Below are positions 25,773 to 33,961 of a stretch of DNA of 59,432 bases, in pieces; position 1 is the first letter of the stretch, and each line of letters starts with the position of its first letter. Origin of the DNA: WM-3-3 sp041660045. Its GTDB lineage: Bacteria; Pseudomonadota; Gammaproteobacteria; Methylococcales; Methylomonadaceae. The notes beneath the pieces were generated by a model, which worked only from the letters and a program-made list of their open reading frames with translations, was not told the origin of the DNA and searched no databases. The stretch lies in assembly GCA_041660045.1 (NCBI GenBank), contig JBAZXA010000015.1, forward strand, positions 1 to 59,432, given 5' to 3'. The position numbers and the translations under genes are program-made.

Positions 25773-25788
25773 TGGCATGTATGTTGCT
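25773..25788 (+). promoter_or_regulatory. Sigma-54 promoter of the nifB operon
   Basis: TGGCATGTATGTTGCT, a full -24/-12 match with a T-tract upstream. Predicted start near 25798, 45 bases before nifB. Confidence 0.9.
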
Positions 25789-25842
25789 GAAGTGTGCTCA
25801 AATGGGTGTAGTCGATAACGATGCTAAATTGAGGAACGAGAC

Positions 25843-27402
25843 ATGCTAAACGAAATGAATGTTGGAGAAACAGTACAACCAGACTTGGAAAGTGTAATGC
25901 AAGAAGTAGCCGAACATAAAGGTTGTGGTACTTCTGGTGGCTCAGGTAAAGCAAGCTGCGGTACTGCGGCGGGTGAGAACGATCTTCCTACAGAAATTTG
26001 GGAGAAAGTTAAAAACCATCCTTGTTATAGCGAAGAAGCACATCATCATTATGCACGTATGCATGTGGCGGTAGCTCCTGCTTGTAATATTCAATGTAAC
26101 TATTGCAATCGTAAATACGACTGCGCAAATGAAAGCCGTCCTGGTGTTGTAAGCGAAAAGCTTTCTCCAGAAATGGCAGCAAAAAAGGTATTGGCGGTAG
26201 CTTCTACAATTCCTCAAATGACAGTATTAGGAATTGCAGGCCCTGGCGACCCACTGGCCAATCCTGAAAAAACCTTCAAGACTTTCGAATTGATTGCTAG
26301 AACAGCGCCTGATATCAAATTATGCGTGTCTACTAATGGCTTAACATTGCCAGACCATGTTGAGCAACTTTCAAAATACAATATTGACCATGTCACGATC
26401 ACTATTAACATGGTTGATCCTGAAATTGGGGCAAAGATTTATCCTTGGGTTTACTACAACAAAAAACGTTATACCGGTGTAGAAGCAGCAAAAATTTTAA
26501 CAGACCGTCAGTTGCAAGGTTTAGAAATGCTAACTGAGCGTGGCATTTTGTCAAAAATTAACTCTGTAATGATTCCTGGTATCAATGACCAACATTTGGT
26601 TGAAGTTAACAAGGCTGTTAAATCACGTGGTGCGTTCTTACATAACATCATGCCGTTAATTTCTGCGCCAGAACACGGCACAGTATTTGGTATGACTGGC
26701 CAACGTGGCCCAACCGCACAAGAGTTGAAAGCTTTACAAGACAGCTGTGAAGGCGAAATGAACATGATGCGCCATTGCCGCCAATGCCGTGCTGACGCAG
26801 TAGGCTTATTAGGTGAAGACCGTAGTTCAGAGTTTACCACTGATAAAATTATGGAAATGGAGGTTAATTATGACCTTGAATCCCGTAAAGCATATCAACA
26901 AGCGGTTGAACAAGAGCGTTTAGCTGTCGGTGCTGCTAAAAAAGCGGAATTGGAAACACTAGCTGGTGAATATAGCGATATCTCTATGTTGATCGCAGTT
27001 GCCACTAAAGGCAGCGGTAAAGTTAATGAACATTTTGGCCATGCTAAAGAATTCCAAGTGTACGAATTAACTACTGGTGGCGCTAAGTTTATTGGTCACC
27101 GTCGTGTTGACTTGTATTGCCAAGGTGGTTTTGGCGATGAAGAGTCACTTGAAACGGTTATCCGTGCCATCAATGATTGCCACGCCGTTTTTGTCGCTAA
27201 AATCGGCGGTTGTCCTAAGAATGACTTGCAAGCAGCGGGTATTGACCCAGTTGACCAATATGCAGGTGAATTTATTGAACAATCTGCGATTGCCTACTTT
27301 AAGGCTTACTTAGATAAAGTGAACAGTGGTGAAATTGAACATGTTGTCCGTGGTGATGCGCAAATCCGTCAAGGTGCGCTGATGAGTTCATCTGCAGCAT
27401 AA
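25843..27402 (+). CDS. nifB: Nitrogenase cofactor biosynthesis protein NifB
   Basis: Radical SAM enzyme (519 aa) that builds NifB-co, the [8Fe-9S-C] core of FeMo-co. Radical SAM motif CNIQCNYCNRKYDC at about residue 79; further ligand cysteines in CRQCRADAVG (about 309). From about residue 385 a NifX/NafY-like domain follows (ISMLIAVATKGSGKVNEHFGHAKEF), so it is the long two-domain type. First gene of a 17-gene run. A strong hairpin lies after it, before fdxN. Confidence 0.97.
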   Translation: MLNEMNVGETVQPDLESVMQEVAEHKGCGTSGGSGKASCGTAAGENDLPTEIWEKVKNHPCYSEEAHHHYARMHVAVAPACNIQCNYCNRKYDCANESRPGVVSEKLSPEMAAKKVLAVASTIPQMTVLGIAGPGDPLANPEKTFKTFELIARTAPDIKLCVSTNGLTLPDHVEQLSKYNIDHVTITINMVDPEIGAKIYPWVYYNKKRYTGVEAAKILTDRQLQGLEMLTERGILSKINSVMIPGINDQHLVEVNKAVKSRGAFLHNIMPLISAPEHGTVFGMTGQRGPTAQELKALQDSCEGEMNMMRHCRQCRADAVGLLGEDRSSEFTTDKIMEMEVNYDLESRKAYQQAVEQERLAVGAAKKAELETLAGEYSDISMLIAVATKGSGKVNEHFGHAKEFQVYELTTGGAKFIGHRRVDLYCQGGFGDEESLETVIRAINDCHAVFVAKIGGCPKNDLQAAGIDPVDQYAGEFIEQSAIAYFKAYLDKVNSGEIEHVVRGDAQIRQGALMSSSAA

Positions 27403-27411
27403 GAACCAACC

Positions 27412-27448
27412 GTACGTGGGGTTTATTGCAAACCCCACGTACTTTTTT
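27412..27448 (+). terminator. Terminator-like hairpin between nifB and fdxN
   Basis: A perfect 13-base stem (27412-27424 pairing with 27430-27442), loop of 5, followed by six T. It has full rho-independent form but sits inside the operon, so it probably reduces rather than abolishes transcription of fdxN and the genes below. Confidence 0.82.
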
Positions 27449-27479
27449 GGTGTAAGTTTTTAAGTGTAAGGAGAAAAAT

Positions 27480-27704
27480 ATGGCCTTTAAAATTGTAGAA
27501 GCAAATTGCACAGGATGTTCAGCCTGTGAACCAGAATGCCCTAACGCGGCTATTTCTGAAACTAAAGACGGGTTATTTATTATCCACCCTGAGAAATGCA
27601 CTGAATGCATAGGCCATCATGACGAAGCACAATGTGTTGCCGTCTGCCCAATAGATGATACTTGCATCATTGACAATTCTTATCCACGTTATCAGGCAGC
27701 CTAG
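27480..27704 (+). CDS. fdxN: 2[4Fe-4S] ferredoxin FdxN
   Basis: Product of 74 aa with two cluster-binding groups: CTGCSACEPECP and CTECIGHHDEAQCVAVCP, the second with the long insertion typical of nif-linked FdxN. Candidate electron donor to NifB or to nitrogenase Fe protein; in Azotobacter FdxN supports NifB-co synthesis. AAGGAG before the ATG. Confidence 0.95.
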   Translation: MAFKIVEANCTGCSACEPECPNAAISETKDGLFIIHPEKCTECIGHHDEAQCVAVCPIDDTCIIDNSYPRYQAA

Positions 27705-27712
27705 GAGAGGAC

Positions 27713-28099
27713 ATGGATCTGACAATTACAAGCAGTGCAGAAAAGTTTATCAAACGCATGGTAAATTTTAGCGGAATGGGGGCAGGAGCAGGTTTTCGTT
27801 TGTCTGTCAGCCCTGGCGGTTGTTCCGGTTTGGCTTCGGAGTTTTCTGTCGAAGCAGCAGCTTTACCAGGCGATGCCGTCGTAGAAATACAAGGCATGAG
27901 ACTTTTTCTACCTGCAGAAAGTCGGATATTGTTGCAAGGCGTGACGATGGATTTTGCGGAGACGCCGACATCAAGCGGTTTTGTCTTCCAAGATCCTAAA
28001 TCTACTGGTTGCGGAACATGCGGTAGCAGTGCACCTGCTGGCGCCAGTAGCAATAATGAGGTATCGGTCGCTAGTATTCATCGACCAACGCAAAACTAA
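27713..28099 (+). CDS. HesB/IscA-family protein, nif-specific
   Basis: A-type Fe-S carrier (128 aa). Ligand cysteines: GGCSGL (about residue 37) and TGCGTCGSS (about 100-104). An extended C-terminal tail beyond the last cysteines is unlike IscA or ErpA. Corresponds to IscA-nif proteins found beside nifU/nifS in other diazotrophs. Third A-type protein on the replicon. GAGAGG lies just before the ATG. Confidence 0.9.
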   Translation: MDLTITSSAEKFIKRMVNFSGMGAGAGFRLSVSPGGCSGLASEFSVEAAALPGDAVVEIQGMRLFLPAESRILLQGVTMDFAETPTSSGFVFQDPKSTGCGTCGSSAPAGASSNNEVSVASIHRPTQN

Positions 28100-28125
28100 T
28101 TAACAAGTGCTAGGAAAATAGCGTT

Positions 28126-28659
28126 ATGCCAAGTGCTGGTCTCGAAATACAGACTTCAGATCCCGTCTTGGACACAGCCTATTTAGGCGGTGGATTGCCA
28201 GCCGAAGCTGAGGAAAACTTACGTCTAGCGGGATTAAATTACCACCAAGACGAAATTGCAGAAATGCATTTAGAAAAAGCTATGCAAGCAGCACCGGATC
28301 ATCCGGCTGTTATTATTGGTTTTTACAGATTTTATTTCTATAAAAACCAATTAGCTAAAGCACTGACTATCGCACAAGAGTGCTTGGTAAAAGCAGCCAG
28401 AGATAACGGCCTGAATTCTGATTGGCGGCAAGCAAAACCAGAAGATGCAGACTTTGATAATTTTGAAGCGATATTGCCACGGTTCTTTTTGTTTACCTTA
28501 AAAGGCTATGGCTATTTGCAATTGCGCTTAGGCAATATAGATGAAGGCCGCGCTGCAGTAGAAAAATTATTGGAGCTGGATCCCAATGATAAATTGGGGG
28601 GTAAAGTGTTAATGACAGTGTTGGAACAGCGCGACAATGGCGACGAAGATGGAGATTGA
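28126..28659 (+). CDS. TPR-like helical repeat protein, nif-associated
   Basis: Product of 177 aa with two or three TPR-like helical hairpins (YHQDEIAEMHLEKAMQAAPDHPA; FFLFTLKGYGYLQLRLGNIDEG). It is a paralogue of the protein at 55479-55964: both share an FYxFxFYKxxLA segment and PxxFxLFTLKxxxxxxLRxG. Probably a protein-protein scaffold in cofactor assembly; role unproven. Overlaps the start of the next gene by 23 bases. Confidence 0.75.
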   Translation: MPSAGLEIQTSDPVLDTAYLGGGLPAEAEENLRLAGLNYHQDEIAEMHLEKAMQAAPDHPAVIIGFYRFYFYKNQLAKALTIAQECLVKAARDNGLNSDWRQAKPEDADFDNFEAILPRFFLFTLKGYGYLQLRLGNIDEGRAAVEKLLELDPNDKLGGKVLMTVLEQRDNGDEDGD

Positions 28660-29440
28660 CGAAGCCTTAGACTGGCAAGGCGGATTGCTGGATTGTACCT
28701 TGTGTGAGCAAGGTGCAACCCTCGCTGAAAACCGTTGCCGTCTAGGCCATGCCTGTGTGCATGACCGTTATGCTCGTCGTATTGACCGTTTTTTCCGCTG
28801 GAACCCAAGGCTTGCCGCTAATTATATTACGCACTCATATTTTGAAGTGCGGGCGGTTGCCGCTAAATATTTAGATATCTTTCATCTGCAAAGATTATTG
28901 CACGATCCTGATGAAACCGTACGCCAAAGTGTCGCTTTACGTTTGCCTGCCAATTCAAAGCAAATGAAGGCGTTAAAGTCTGACCCCGATCGGGAAGTAC
29001 GGATACGAGTGGCTCAGCGTTTAGCGCCTAATGAGCTTACTTCAATGGTGAAGGATAGCGATTATTACGTGCGTCAGGTTGTCGCCCGTCGGCTTCCGCA
29101 AGAGAAGCTTGCCATGATGTTGAATGATGTCGATCCAGAAGTGCGTAAGGCTTTAGCTAGGCGTATTAACTTACAAGGCCTATTGATCCTCGTACAAGAC
29201 TCAGAAGCCAGTGTCCGTTTAGAAGCGGTTTTACGGTTGAATGCCAATTATCTCAAAGCCTTTGTCAAAGACCCAGACTGGCGGATACGTTATGAAATTG
29301 CAAGTAAATTAGATAAGGTACACTTAGAAATTTTTAAAAACGATCCTGAACTAGCGGTTCGGGAATTGGTGGAACAACGTCTTAACCCCTCCCTTAGTTT
29401 TCCTACCCCGGGACAAAACAAAGGCATGGGGACTAATTGA
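28637..29440 (+). CDS. LRV (leucine-rich repeat variant) Fe-S protein
   Basis: Product of 267 aa. N-terminal cysteine cluster CTLCEQGATLAENRCRLGHAC is the LRV [4Fe-4S] domain, then about eight 24-residue helical repeats of the form D-x-(D/E)-x-x-V-R-x-x-(V/L)-A-x-R-L. The family was described from Azotobacter vinelandii, where it lies near nifB. Molecular role unknown; a scaffold that carries its own cluster. A second in-frame ATG at 28649 is possible. Confidence 0.88.
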   Translation: MATKMEIDEALDWQGGLLDCTLCEQGATLAENRCRLGHACVHDRYARRIDRFFRWNPRLAANYITHSYFEVRAVAAKYLDIFHLQRLLHDPDETVRQSVALRLPANSKQMKALKSDPDREVRIRVAQRLAPNELTSMVKDSDYYVRQVVARRLPQEKLAMMLNDVDPEVRKALARRINLQGLLILVQDSEASVRLEAVLRLNANYLKAFVKDPDWRIRYEIASKLDKVHLEIFKNDPELAVRELVEQRLNPSLSFPTPGQNKGMGTN

Positions 29441-29452
29441 AGGAGAAATTCA

Positions 29453-29788
29453 ATGGGTGATATCAGTCGCGATAGTGAAGTTAACGAACTCACCAGTCCG
29501 CCACGTTTTAACTTTGGCGAAAAAGTCAAATCACGCAAGGTAGTCCGAAATGACGGCACATTCAATGGTGCTGAAATTGGTGAAACCTTAGTTAAAAAAG
29601 GTGAGGTTGGCTATATCAAAAGCATTAATACCTTTCTACAACAGTATTATATCTATGCGGTAGATTTTCCAGATCGTGGTTATGCCGTCGGTATGAAAGG
29701 ACGCGAACTGGAGTCTTTGGATAATCCATCCCCACCGAAAGAAAAATTGGCTGACGGCGCGGAAGAAGATGGGGTGCAAATAGCATGA
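29453..29788 (+). CDS. nifZ: NifZ-domain protein (first copy)
   Basis: Product of 111 aa with the NifZ fold (FNFGEKVKSRKVVRNDGTFNG, KKGEVGYIKSINTFLQQYYIYAVDF, GYAVGMKGREL). NifZ helps the P-cluster mature on NifDK. This copy has a 15-residue N-terminal and a 25-residue C-terminal extension. AAGGAG lies before the ATG. Its stop overlaps the next gene by 4 bases (ATGA), and that gene encodes a second NifZ domain. Confidence 0.88.
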   Translation: MGDISRDSEVNELTSPPRFNFGEKVKSRKVVRNDGTFNGAEIGETLVKKGEVGYIKSINTFLQQYYIYAVDFPDRGYAVGMKGRELESLDNPSPPKEKLADGAEEDGVQIA

Positions 29789-30024
29789 TCGATTTGCGTC
29801 AACCCAAATATGAATGGGGTCAGCGGGTTTTTGCTGAAATTGACCTCATTAATGATGGTTCTTACCCTGATTATCCGCAAGAAGCAGTACTGGTTTCTGC
29901 CGGCAGCCAGGGTGAAATTATCAATGTTGGCCATCACCACGATGCGAATGTCCCCATATATCTGGTTGAATTTACCAGTGGCCATGTTGTCGGTTGCCTG
30001 GAAGAAGAGATTCGTCTCGGATGA
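29785..30024 (+). CDS. nifZ: NifZ (second copy)
   Basis: Product of 79 aa, a single NifZ domain (PKYEWGQRVFAEIDLINDGSYPD, GSQGEIINVGHHHDANVPIYLVEF, GHVVGCLEEEI). Closer to the minimal NifZ consensus than the upstream copy. ATGA overlap with the upstream gene indicates coupled translation and perhaps a fixed ratio of the two. Confidence 0.9.
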   Translation: MIDLRQPKYEWGQRVFAEIDLINDGSYPDYPQEAVLVSAGSQGEIINVGHHHDANVPIYLVEFTSGHVVGCLEEEIRLG

Positions 30025-30062
30025 GTGTTTTGCGGGCAATTTCATCAGGAGGATTGAACACT

Positions 30063-30428
30063 ATGAGTTGCAACTTATCAGAACAGCCAACAACAGTAGC
30101 ATTCCATTATCCGCAACCTAATGAAATGGATCATAAACGGATAGTGCGGGGTATCGAAGACCGTAAGCGTTATCGTTATGTAACCCCGCAGGTTAAAACA
30201 ACAGCCAATGGCTATCTTATTACTAGCCCCTGTTGCTCACGTAATATTGATCCTGCTGGTGGTGAGATAGACATTGCCTTGTTGGAGTATTCACACAGCG
30301 AACGGAATTGGCATTTGTTCCGTAAAGACCACGGCCAAGGACAATGGGTTTTGCATGCCGATTATGTCAGCTTACCCCCAATATTGGCGCTATTGCGTGA
30401 AGACCCTGAGCGGAGTTTTTGGCAATGA
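30063..30428 (+). CDS. Protein of unknown function between nifZ and nifS
   Basis: Product of 121 aa starting MSCNLSEQP, set by AGGAGG 10 bases upstream. A vicinal CC pair (TSPCCSRNIDPAGGEID) and an RKRYRY segment are visible. I do not recognise a domain. Its stop overlaps the nifS start (ATGA), so it is coupled to NifS; a role in sulfur or Fe-S handling is only inferred. Confidence 0.6.
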   Translation: MSCNLSEQPTTVAFHYPQPNEMDHKRIVRGIEDRKRYRYVTPQVKTTANGYLITSPCCSRNIDPAGGEIDIALLEYSHSERNWHLFRKDHGQGQWVLHADYVSLPPILALLREDPERSFWQ

Positions 30429-31582
30429 CTGCCAGTAACACAATTATTTACCTCGACAACAATGCAACCACAGCCGCAGCACCACAATGCATGGCGGCGA
30501 TAAGTTCGGTGTTACAAGAGGACTATGGCAACCCATCCAGTAAACATCGTCTAGGCGAAACCGCTAAAATGAAAGTGATAGCGGCGCGGGCACAAGTTGC
30601 CGGTTTGTTAGGGGCATCCCCTGCAGAGATTGTGTTTACCAGTAGCGGTACAGAGTCTATCCATCAAGCCATCTTGGGTGCTTTGGCATTATGCCCTGAA
30701 AAATCCCATATTATCACCAGTGCGGTTGAGCATCCGGCACAACTATCATTGTTTGAATATTTGCAAGGCCAAGGCAAACAGGTGACTTATCTGCCGGTTG
30801 ACCAGCATGGCCAACTCAATTTAGCCGACCTGGAAAAAGCTATTACCAGTGATACTGGTTTGATTTCATTAATGTGGGCCAATAATGAAACCGGTGTCTT
30901 GTTCCCTATTGCTGAAGCTGCAAAAATTGCTGCTAACAACAGTATTCTTTTCCATACTGATGCGGTGCAAGTGGCTGGCAAAATCGCGATCGACCTCAAG
31001 CAAGTCCCTGTCGATTTTCTCTCGCTTTCCGGGCATAAATTGCATGCCATTAAAGGCATTGGCGCTTTGTTTGTACGCAAAGGCCGCAAATTGCCACCGG
31101 TACTGTTTGGCCATCAAGAACGTGGGCGCCGTGGCGGTACCGAAAATGTACCGGGTATCATTGCCTTAGGGGTGGCAGCAGAACTTGCTGCCGAAGAACT
31201 TAACAAACACAGCGCGACCCAGGTAGCGGCGTTGCGCGACCGATTAGAAAACGAAATCCTATTGCGATTTCCCTGGTGTTCTGTCAACGGCAAGGAGGCT
31301 GAACGTCTGGCTGGTACATCTAGCCTATGTTTTGACCAAGTCGATGCTGATTTGTTGATCAATAAATTGGATCGTTTAGATATATGCGTTTCGGCGGGTG
31401 CAGCTTGTACCTCTACCGGTACAGTCGCATCGCATGTGTTAGTGGCGATGGGGCTTAGCCCAGAACGGGCTTCAGCCACCATACGATTTTCACTCAGCCG
31501 TTATACCAAAGCGGATGAAATAGATAGGGTTATTGAAGTTTTGCCGGAGCTGGTTAACAGTCTTTTGGCAGAAGCGGCATAA
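30425..31582 (+). CDS. nifS: Cysteine desulfurase NifS
   Basis: PLP-dependent desulfurase (385 aa) supplying sulfide for nitrogenase clusters. PLP lysine in SGHKLHAIKG; persulfide cysteine in SAGAACTSTGTVASHVL, the short NifS loop type. Distinct from IscS (different loop, no IscU-binding tail). It normally pairs with NifU, which is absent here; the scaffold partner may be IscU or the IscA-like proteins. ATG at 30425 chosen over an in-frame TTG at 30419. Confidence 0.95.
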   Translation: MTASNTIIYLDNNATTAAAPQCMAAISSVLQEDYGNPSSKHRLGETAKMKVIAARAQVAGLLGASPAEIVFTSSGTESIHQAILGALALCPEKSHIITSAVEHPAQLSLFEYLQGQGKQVTYLPVDQHGQLNLADLEKAITSDTGLISLMWANNETGVLFPIAEAAKIAANNSILFHTDAVQVAGKIAIDLKQVPVDFLSLSGHKLHAIKGIGALFVRKGRKLPPVLFGHQERGRRGGTENVPGIIALGVAAELAAEELNKHSATQVAALRDRLENEILLRFPWCSVNGKEAERLAGTSSLCFDQVDADLLINKLDRLDICVSAGAACTSTGTVASHVLVAMGLSPERASATIRFSLSRYTKADEIDRVIEVLPELVNSLLAEAA

Positions 31583-31621
31583 CTAAAATTTGGTTTAATT
31601 AACGCAATATTTGGAGACACC

Positions 31622-31843
31622 ATGAAAGTTATGATCCGCAGAAATACCGCCGGAGAGTTGTCGGCGTATGTACCTAAAAAAGACTTGGAAGAGCCTATCG
31701 TCTTCCAAGAAAAGCCTGAACTTTGGGGCGGCCGGGTACATCTTGCGAATGGTTGGCAGTTAGAATTGCCGGTATTGCCACCCGGGACTGAACTGCCATT
31801 AACTGTGGATGCCCGTAAAATCAGTAGTGACAATGATGAATAA
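31622..31843 (+). CDS. nifT: NifT/FixU
   Basis: Product of 73 aa with the whole NifT domain (MKVMIRRN, LSAYVPKKDLEE, LWGGRVHLANGWQLELP). Function not known; the gene normally follows nifK but here lies after nifS. GGAGA upstream. Confidence 0.93.
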   Translation: MKVMIRRNTAGELSAYVPKKDLEEPIVFQEKPELWGGRVHLANGWQLELPVLPPGTELPLTVDARKISSDNDE

Positions 31844-31845
31844 TT

Positions 31846-32106
31846 ATGGCCATTAGCACCGAAGCAGTAGAGCAAATTCAAGCATTGTTAAAGGCTGAAA
31901 AAACCACAGCAGAGCGCATTGCCGAATTGAAAAAAGCATTTCCGACACTTTCTGTGACCCGTTGCGATGCAAGCGATGTGGATGCTGAGACAATTTGGCT
32001 TGAAACCGCTGACATCAATGTTTATCTGTTGGATACCTCGGAACACTGCGTGCGTGTGACCAACACACCAGCCAGTGCAACCGGCCTGATCATAGCGGTG
32101 AAATGA
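31846..32106 (+). CDS. Small protein of unknown function, nif-associated
   Basis: Product of 86 aa with two helices (AVEQIQALLKAEKTTAERIAELKKAF) then an alpha-beta C-terminal half. Two bases after the nifT stop; its stop overlaps the next start by 4 bases. Similar short proteins occur beside nif genes in other gammaproteobacteria (from memory); no function known. Confidence 0.6.
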   Translation: MAISTEAVEQIQALLKAEKTTAERIAELKKAFPTLSVTRCDASDVDAETIWLETADINVYLLDTSEHCVRVTNTPASATGLIIAVK

Positions 32107-33272
32107 TGGCAGATGAAGCGACTAAAATCCCGACCATCCTGTTTTCGGATCCGGATATCAGCATGGCTGAACTGGAGGCCGTTGAGGAGGTGCTGAAATC
32201 GCCGTGCTTAAGCGCTGGCCTTAAGGTTGAAGAGTTTGAAGATGCGTTTGCCAGTTATTTAGGGCGGAAATATGCGGTGGCGGTCAGCAGCGCAACCTTA
32301 GGTTTGACGCTGGTACTCAAAGCCAATGGTATTGTTGGCGCTGAAGATGAAGTGATCACATCCTCCTTTGGCTTTCGTGAAACCTCACATGGCATTGCAT
32401 TGGCAGGGGCAAAACCGGTTTTTTCCGATATTGATTATTGGTCCGGCACTTTACCGCCAGAAAAAGTGGCCGCGCGGATCACCGACAAAACCCGCGCGAT
32501 AATAGTTAGTAACACCTGTGGCCATCCAGCGGCTTGGCAGGCGTTTCGTGAATTGGCTAGCCAACATAACTTATTTTTGATTGAAGATTCTAGTGAAGCA
32601 TTAGGGTCTGTTTATCAAGGTAAGTTAGTCGGCAATTTTGGTGATTGTTCGATCTTTAACCTATCCCAGCCAGGCCCTATAACCTGTGGTGAAGGTGGCA
32701 TGGTTGTAACGGATGATGCCAGCTTAGCCAGTCGTCTGCGTGGTCTGCGTGGACGTAAAATTGAGGAACGGCAATCGGTCGTTTTAGGCAGCATGGTGCC
32801 TTACCAAGCGGTGTTGTCGGATTTGAGTGCAGCTTTAGGGTTGGTGCAAATCCAACGGGTCGATGAGATCCTGGATCGGCGCAAAGACATTGAAAGCTAT
32901 TATGATGCTTATATGCAATCATTTGAAGGCATTAAACCACCTTATGTTGCCCCCGATGTCGACGAAGTCCATTGGTCGTTTTATATCGTCCATTTGGGCA
33001 CCCGTTTTTCCCGCTCCAGCCGGGATGCTATTATCCATGACCTTGAAACCGAACAGATCGAAGTGGCGGCTTATTGCCAGCCCTTGCATCAGCAGCGCCA
33101 TTACAGTGATTTAGGTTATCGCCGAGGTGAGTTTTTTGTTACCGAAAAACTGGCTGACCGGGCGATTGCCTTGCCATTCCATGGCCATCTGACTGAAGAT
33201 CAAATAGGTTTTATCGTACAAACAGCGAAAGATGCCTCGATTAATATCGGTGCTGGCGCTGCTATTTATTAA
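32103..33272 (+). CDS. DegT/DnrJ/EryC1/StrS-family protein lacking the PLP lysine
   Basis: Product of 389 aa with the family fold: AVAVSSATLGLTL, DEVITSSFGFRETS, IEDSSEALGS and GEGGMVVTDD. In active aminotransferases the Schiff-base lysine lies 5 residues before GEGG (SFxxxKxxxxGEGG). Here the stretch is SIFNLSQPGPITCGEGG, with glycine at that place and no lysine nearby. It is therefore probably not a normal aminotransferase: either a dehydratase-like variant (ColD uses His) or a non-catalytic binding protein. It lies between nifT-side genes and two ferredoxins. Substrate unknown. Confidence 0.8.
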   Translation: MMADEATKIPTILFSDPDISMAELEAVEEVLKSPCLSAGLKVEEFEDAFASYLGRKYAVAVSSATLGLTLVLKANGIVGAEDEVITSSFGFRETSHGIALAGAKPVFSDIDYWSGTLPPEKVAARITDKTRAIIVSNTCGHPAAWQAFRELASQHNLFLIEDSSEALGSVYQGKLVGNFGDCSIFNLSQPGPITCGEGGMVVTDDASLASRLRGLRGRKIEERQSVVLGSMVPYQAVLSDLSAALGLVQIQRVDEILDRRKDIESYYDAYMQSFEGIKPPYVAPDVDEVHWSFYIVHLGTRFSRSSRDAIIHDLETEQIEVAAYCQPLHQQRHYSDLGYRRGEFFVTEKLADRAIALPFHGHLTEDQIGFIVQTAKDASINIGAGAAIY

Positions 33273-33296
33273 TTTTTATTTTAAAAGGAGAAAACT

Positions 33297-33602
33297 ATGC
33301 CATCCATTACCGTTCAGCCGTCCGGCAAAATATTTGAAGCCGAAACCGGCGTAAGTTTATTAGCCGCTTTGCTTGCTGCTGGTGAACCTATTGAACATAA
33401 ATGCGACGGCAAGGCCGAATGTGGTTCTTGCCACGTCTTTGTACAAGAAGGCCGTAAAAGCTTATCCAAGGCGCAAAAACCTGAACATGAACGCCTTGAT
33501 AGCATGATTGGCATTGGCTCAAAGTCACGTTTAGCATGTCAAGCTATGCTGGGCACTGAAGATGTGACTGTTGAATTGTTAACTTTTGCTTCGGGATTAT
33601 GA
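33297..33602 (+). CDS. [2Fe-2S] plant-type ferredoxin (tandem copy A)
   Basis: Product of 101 aa with ligand set CDGKAECGSC ... LACQAML (C-x5-C-x2-C ... C). The sequence ends without an extension. AAGGAG before ATG. The next gene is a diverged duplicate. Probably an electron carrier for cofactor synthesis or for NifH reduction; partner unknown. Confidence 0.9.
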   Translation: MPSITVQPSGKIFEAETGVSLLAALLAAGEPIEHKCDGKAECGSCHVFVQEGRKSLSKAQKPEHERLDSMIGIGSKSRLACQAMLGTEDVTVELLTFASGL

Positions 33603-33611
33603 GAATTCCCT

Positions 33612-33944
33612 GTGCCGGGTTTCCTAAGGACTGACAGGCGCAAAAATAACGCGCTTAATGTAACTATCCTGCCTTCGGGCAGGACGGTGCAGGTTTTTGG
33701 TGGGACCCGTTTGCTGGCGGCCATAGTCGCTGCTGGGGAATCGGTTATTTATGAATGTGGGGGCCGTAGCCGCTGCGGTACTTGTCATGTTGTGGTTCGT
33801 TGTGGTTGGCGTAGCTTATCTAAGATCCGTAATGAAGAACGCGAACGGCTTACACAACTTAGCGGGGCAAGCGTGGTTAGCAGGCTTGCATGTCAAACAT
33901 TATTGGGTACGCATGATGTTACAGTTGAACTCATGCCCCATTGA
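33612..33944 (+). CDS. [2Fe-2S] plant-type ferredoxin (tandem copy B)
   Basis: Product of up to 110 aa from a GTG at 33612; the real start may be nearer VTILPSGR. Ligands CGGRSRCGTC ... LACQTLL match copy A in spacing. It shares LLAAxxAAGE, CHVxV, RKSLSK/WRSLSK, and DVTVEL with copy A, so the pair arose by duplication. It is more basic than copy A, which suggests a different partner. Confidence 0.82.
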   Translation: MPGFLRTDRRKNNALNVTILPSGRTVQVFGGTRLLAAIVAAGESVIYECGGRSRCGTCHVVVRCGWRSLSKIRNEERERLTQLSGASVVSRLACQTLLGTHDVTVELMPH

Positions 33945-33961
33945 CTTAATAGGAGACTTTT

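Noticed and set aside
28637..29440. LRV protein as a HEAT-repeat phycobilin lyase
   Set aside because: The N-terminal four-cysteine domain and the 24-residue D-xxVR repeats fit the LRV Fe-S family instead.
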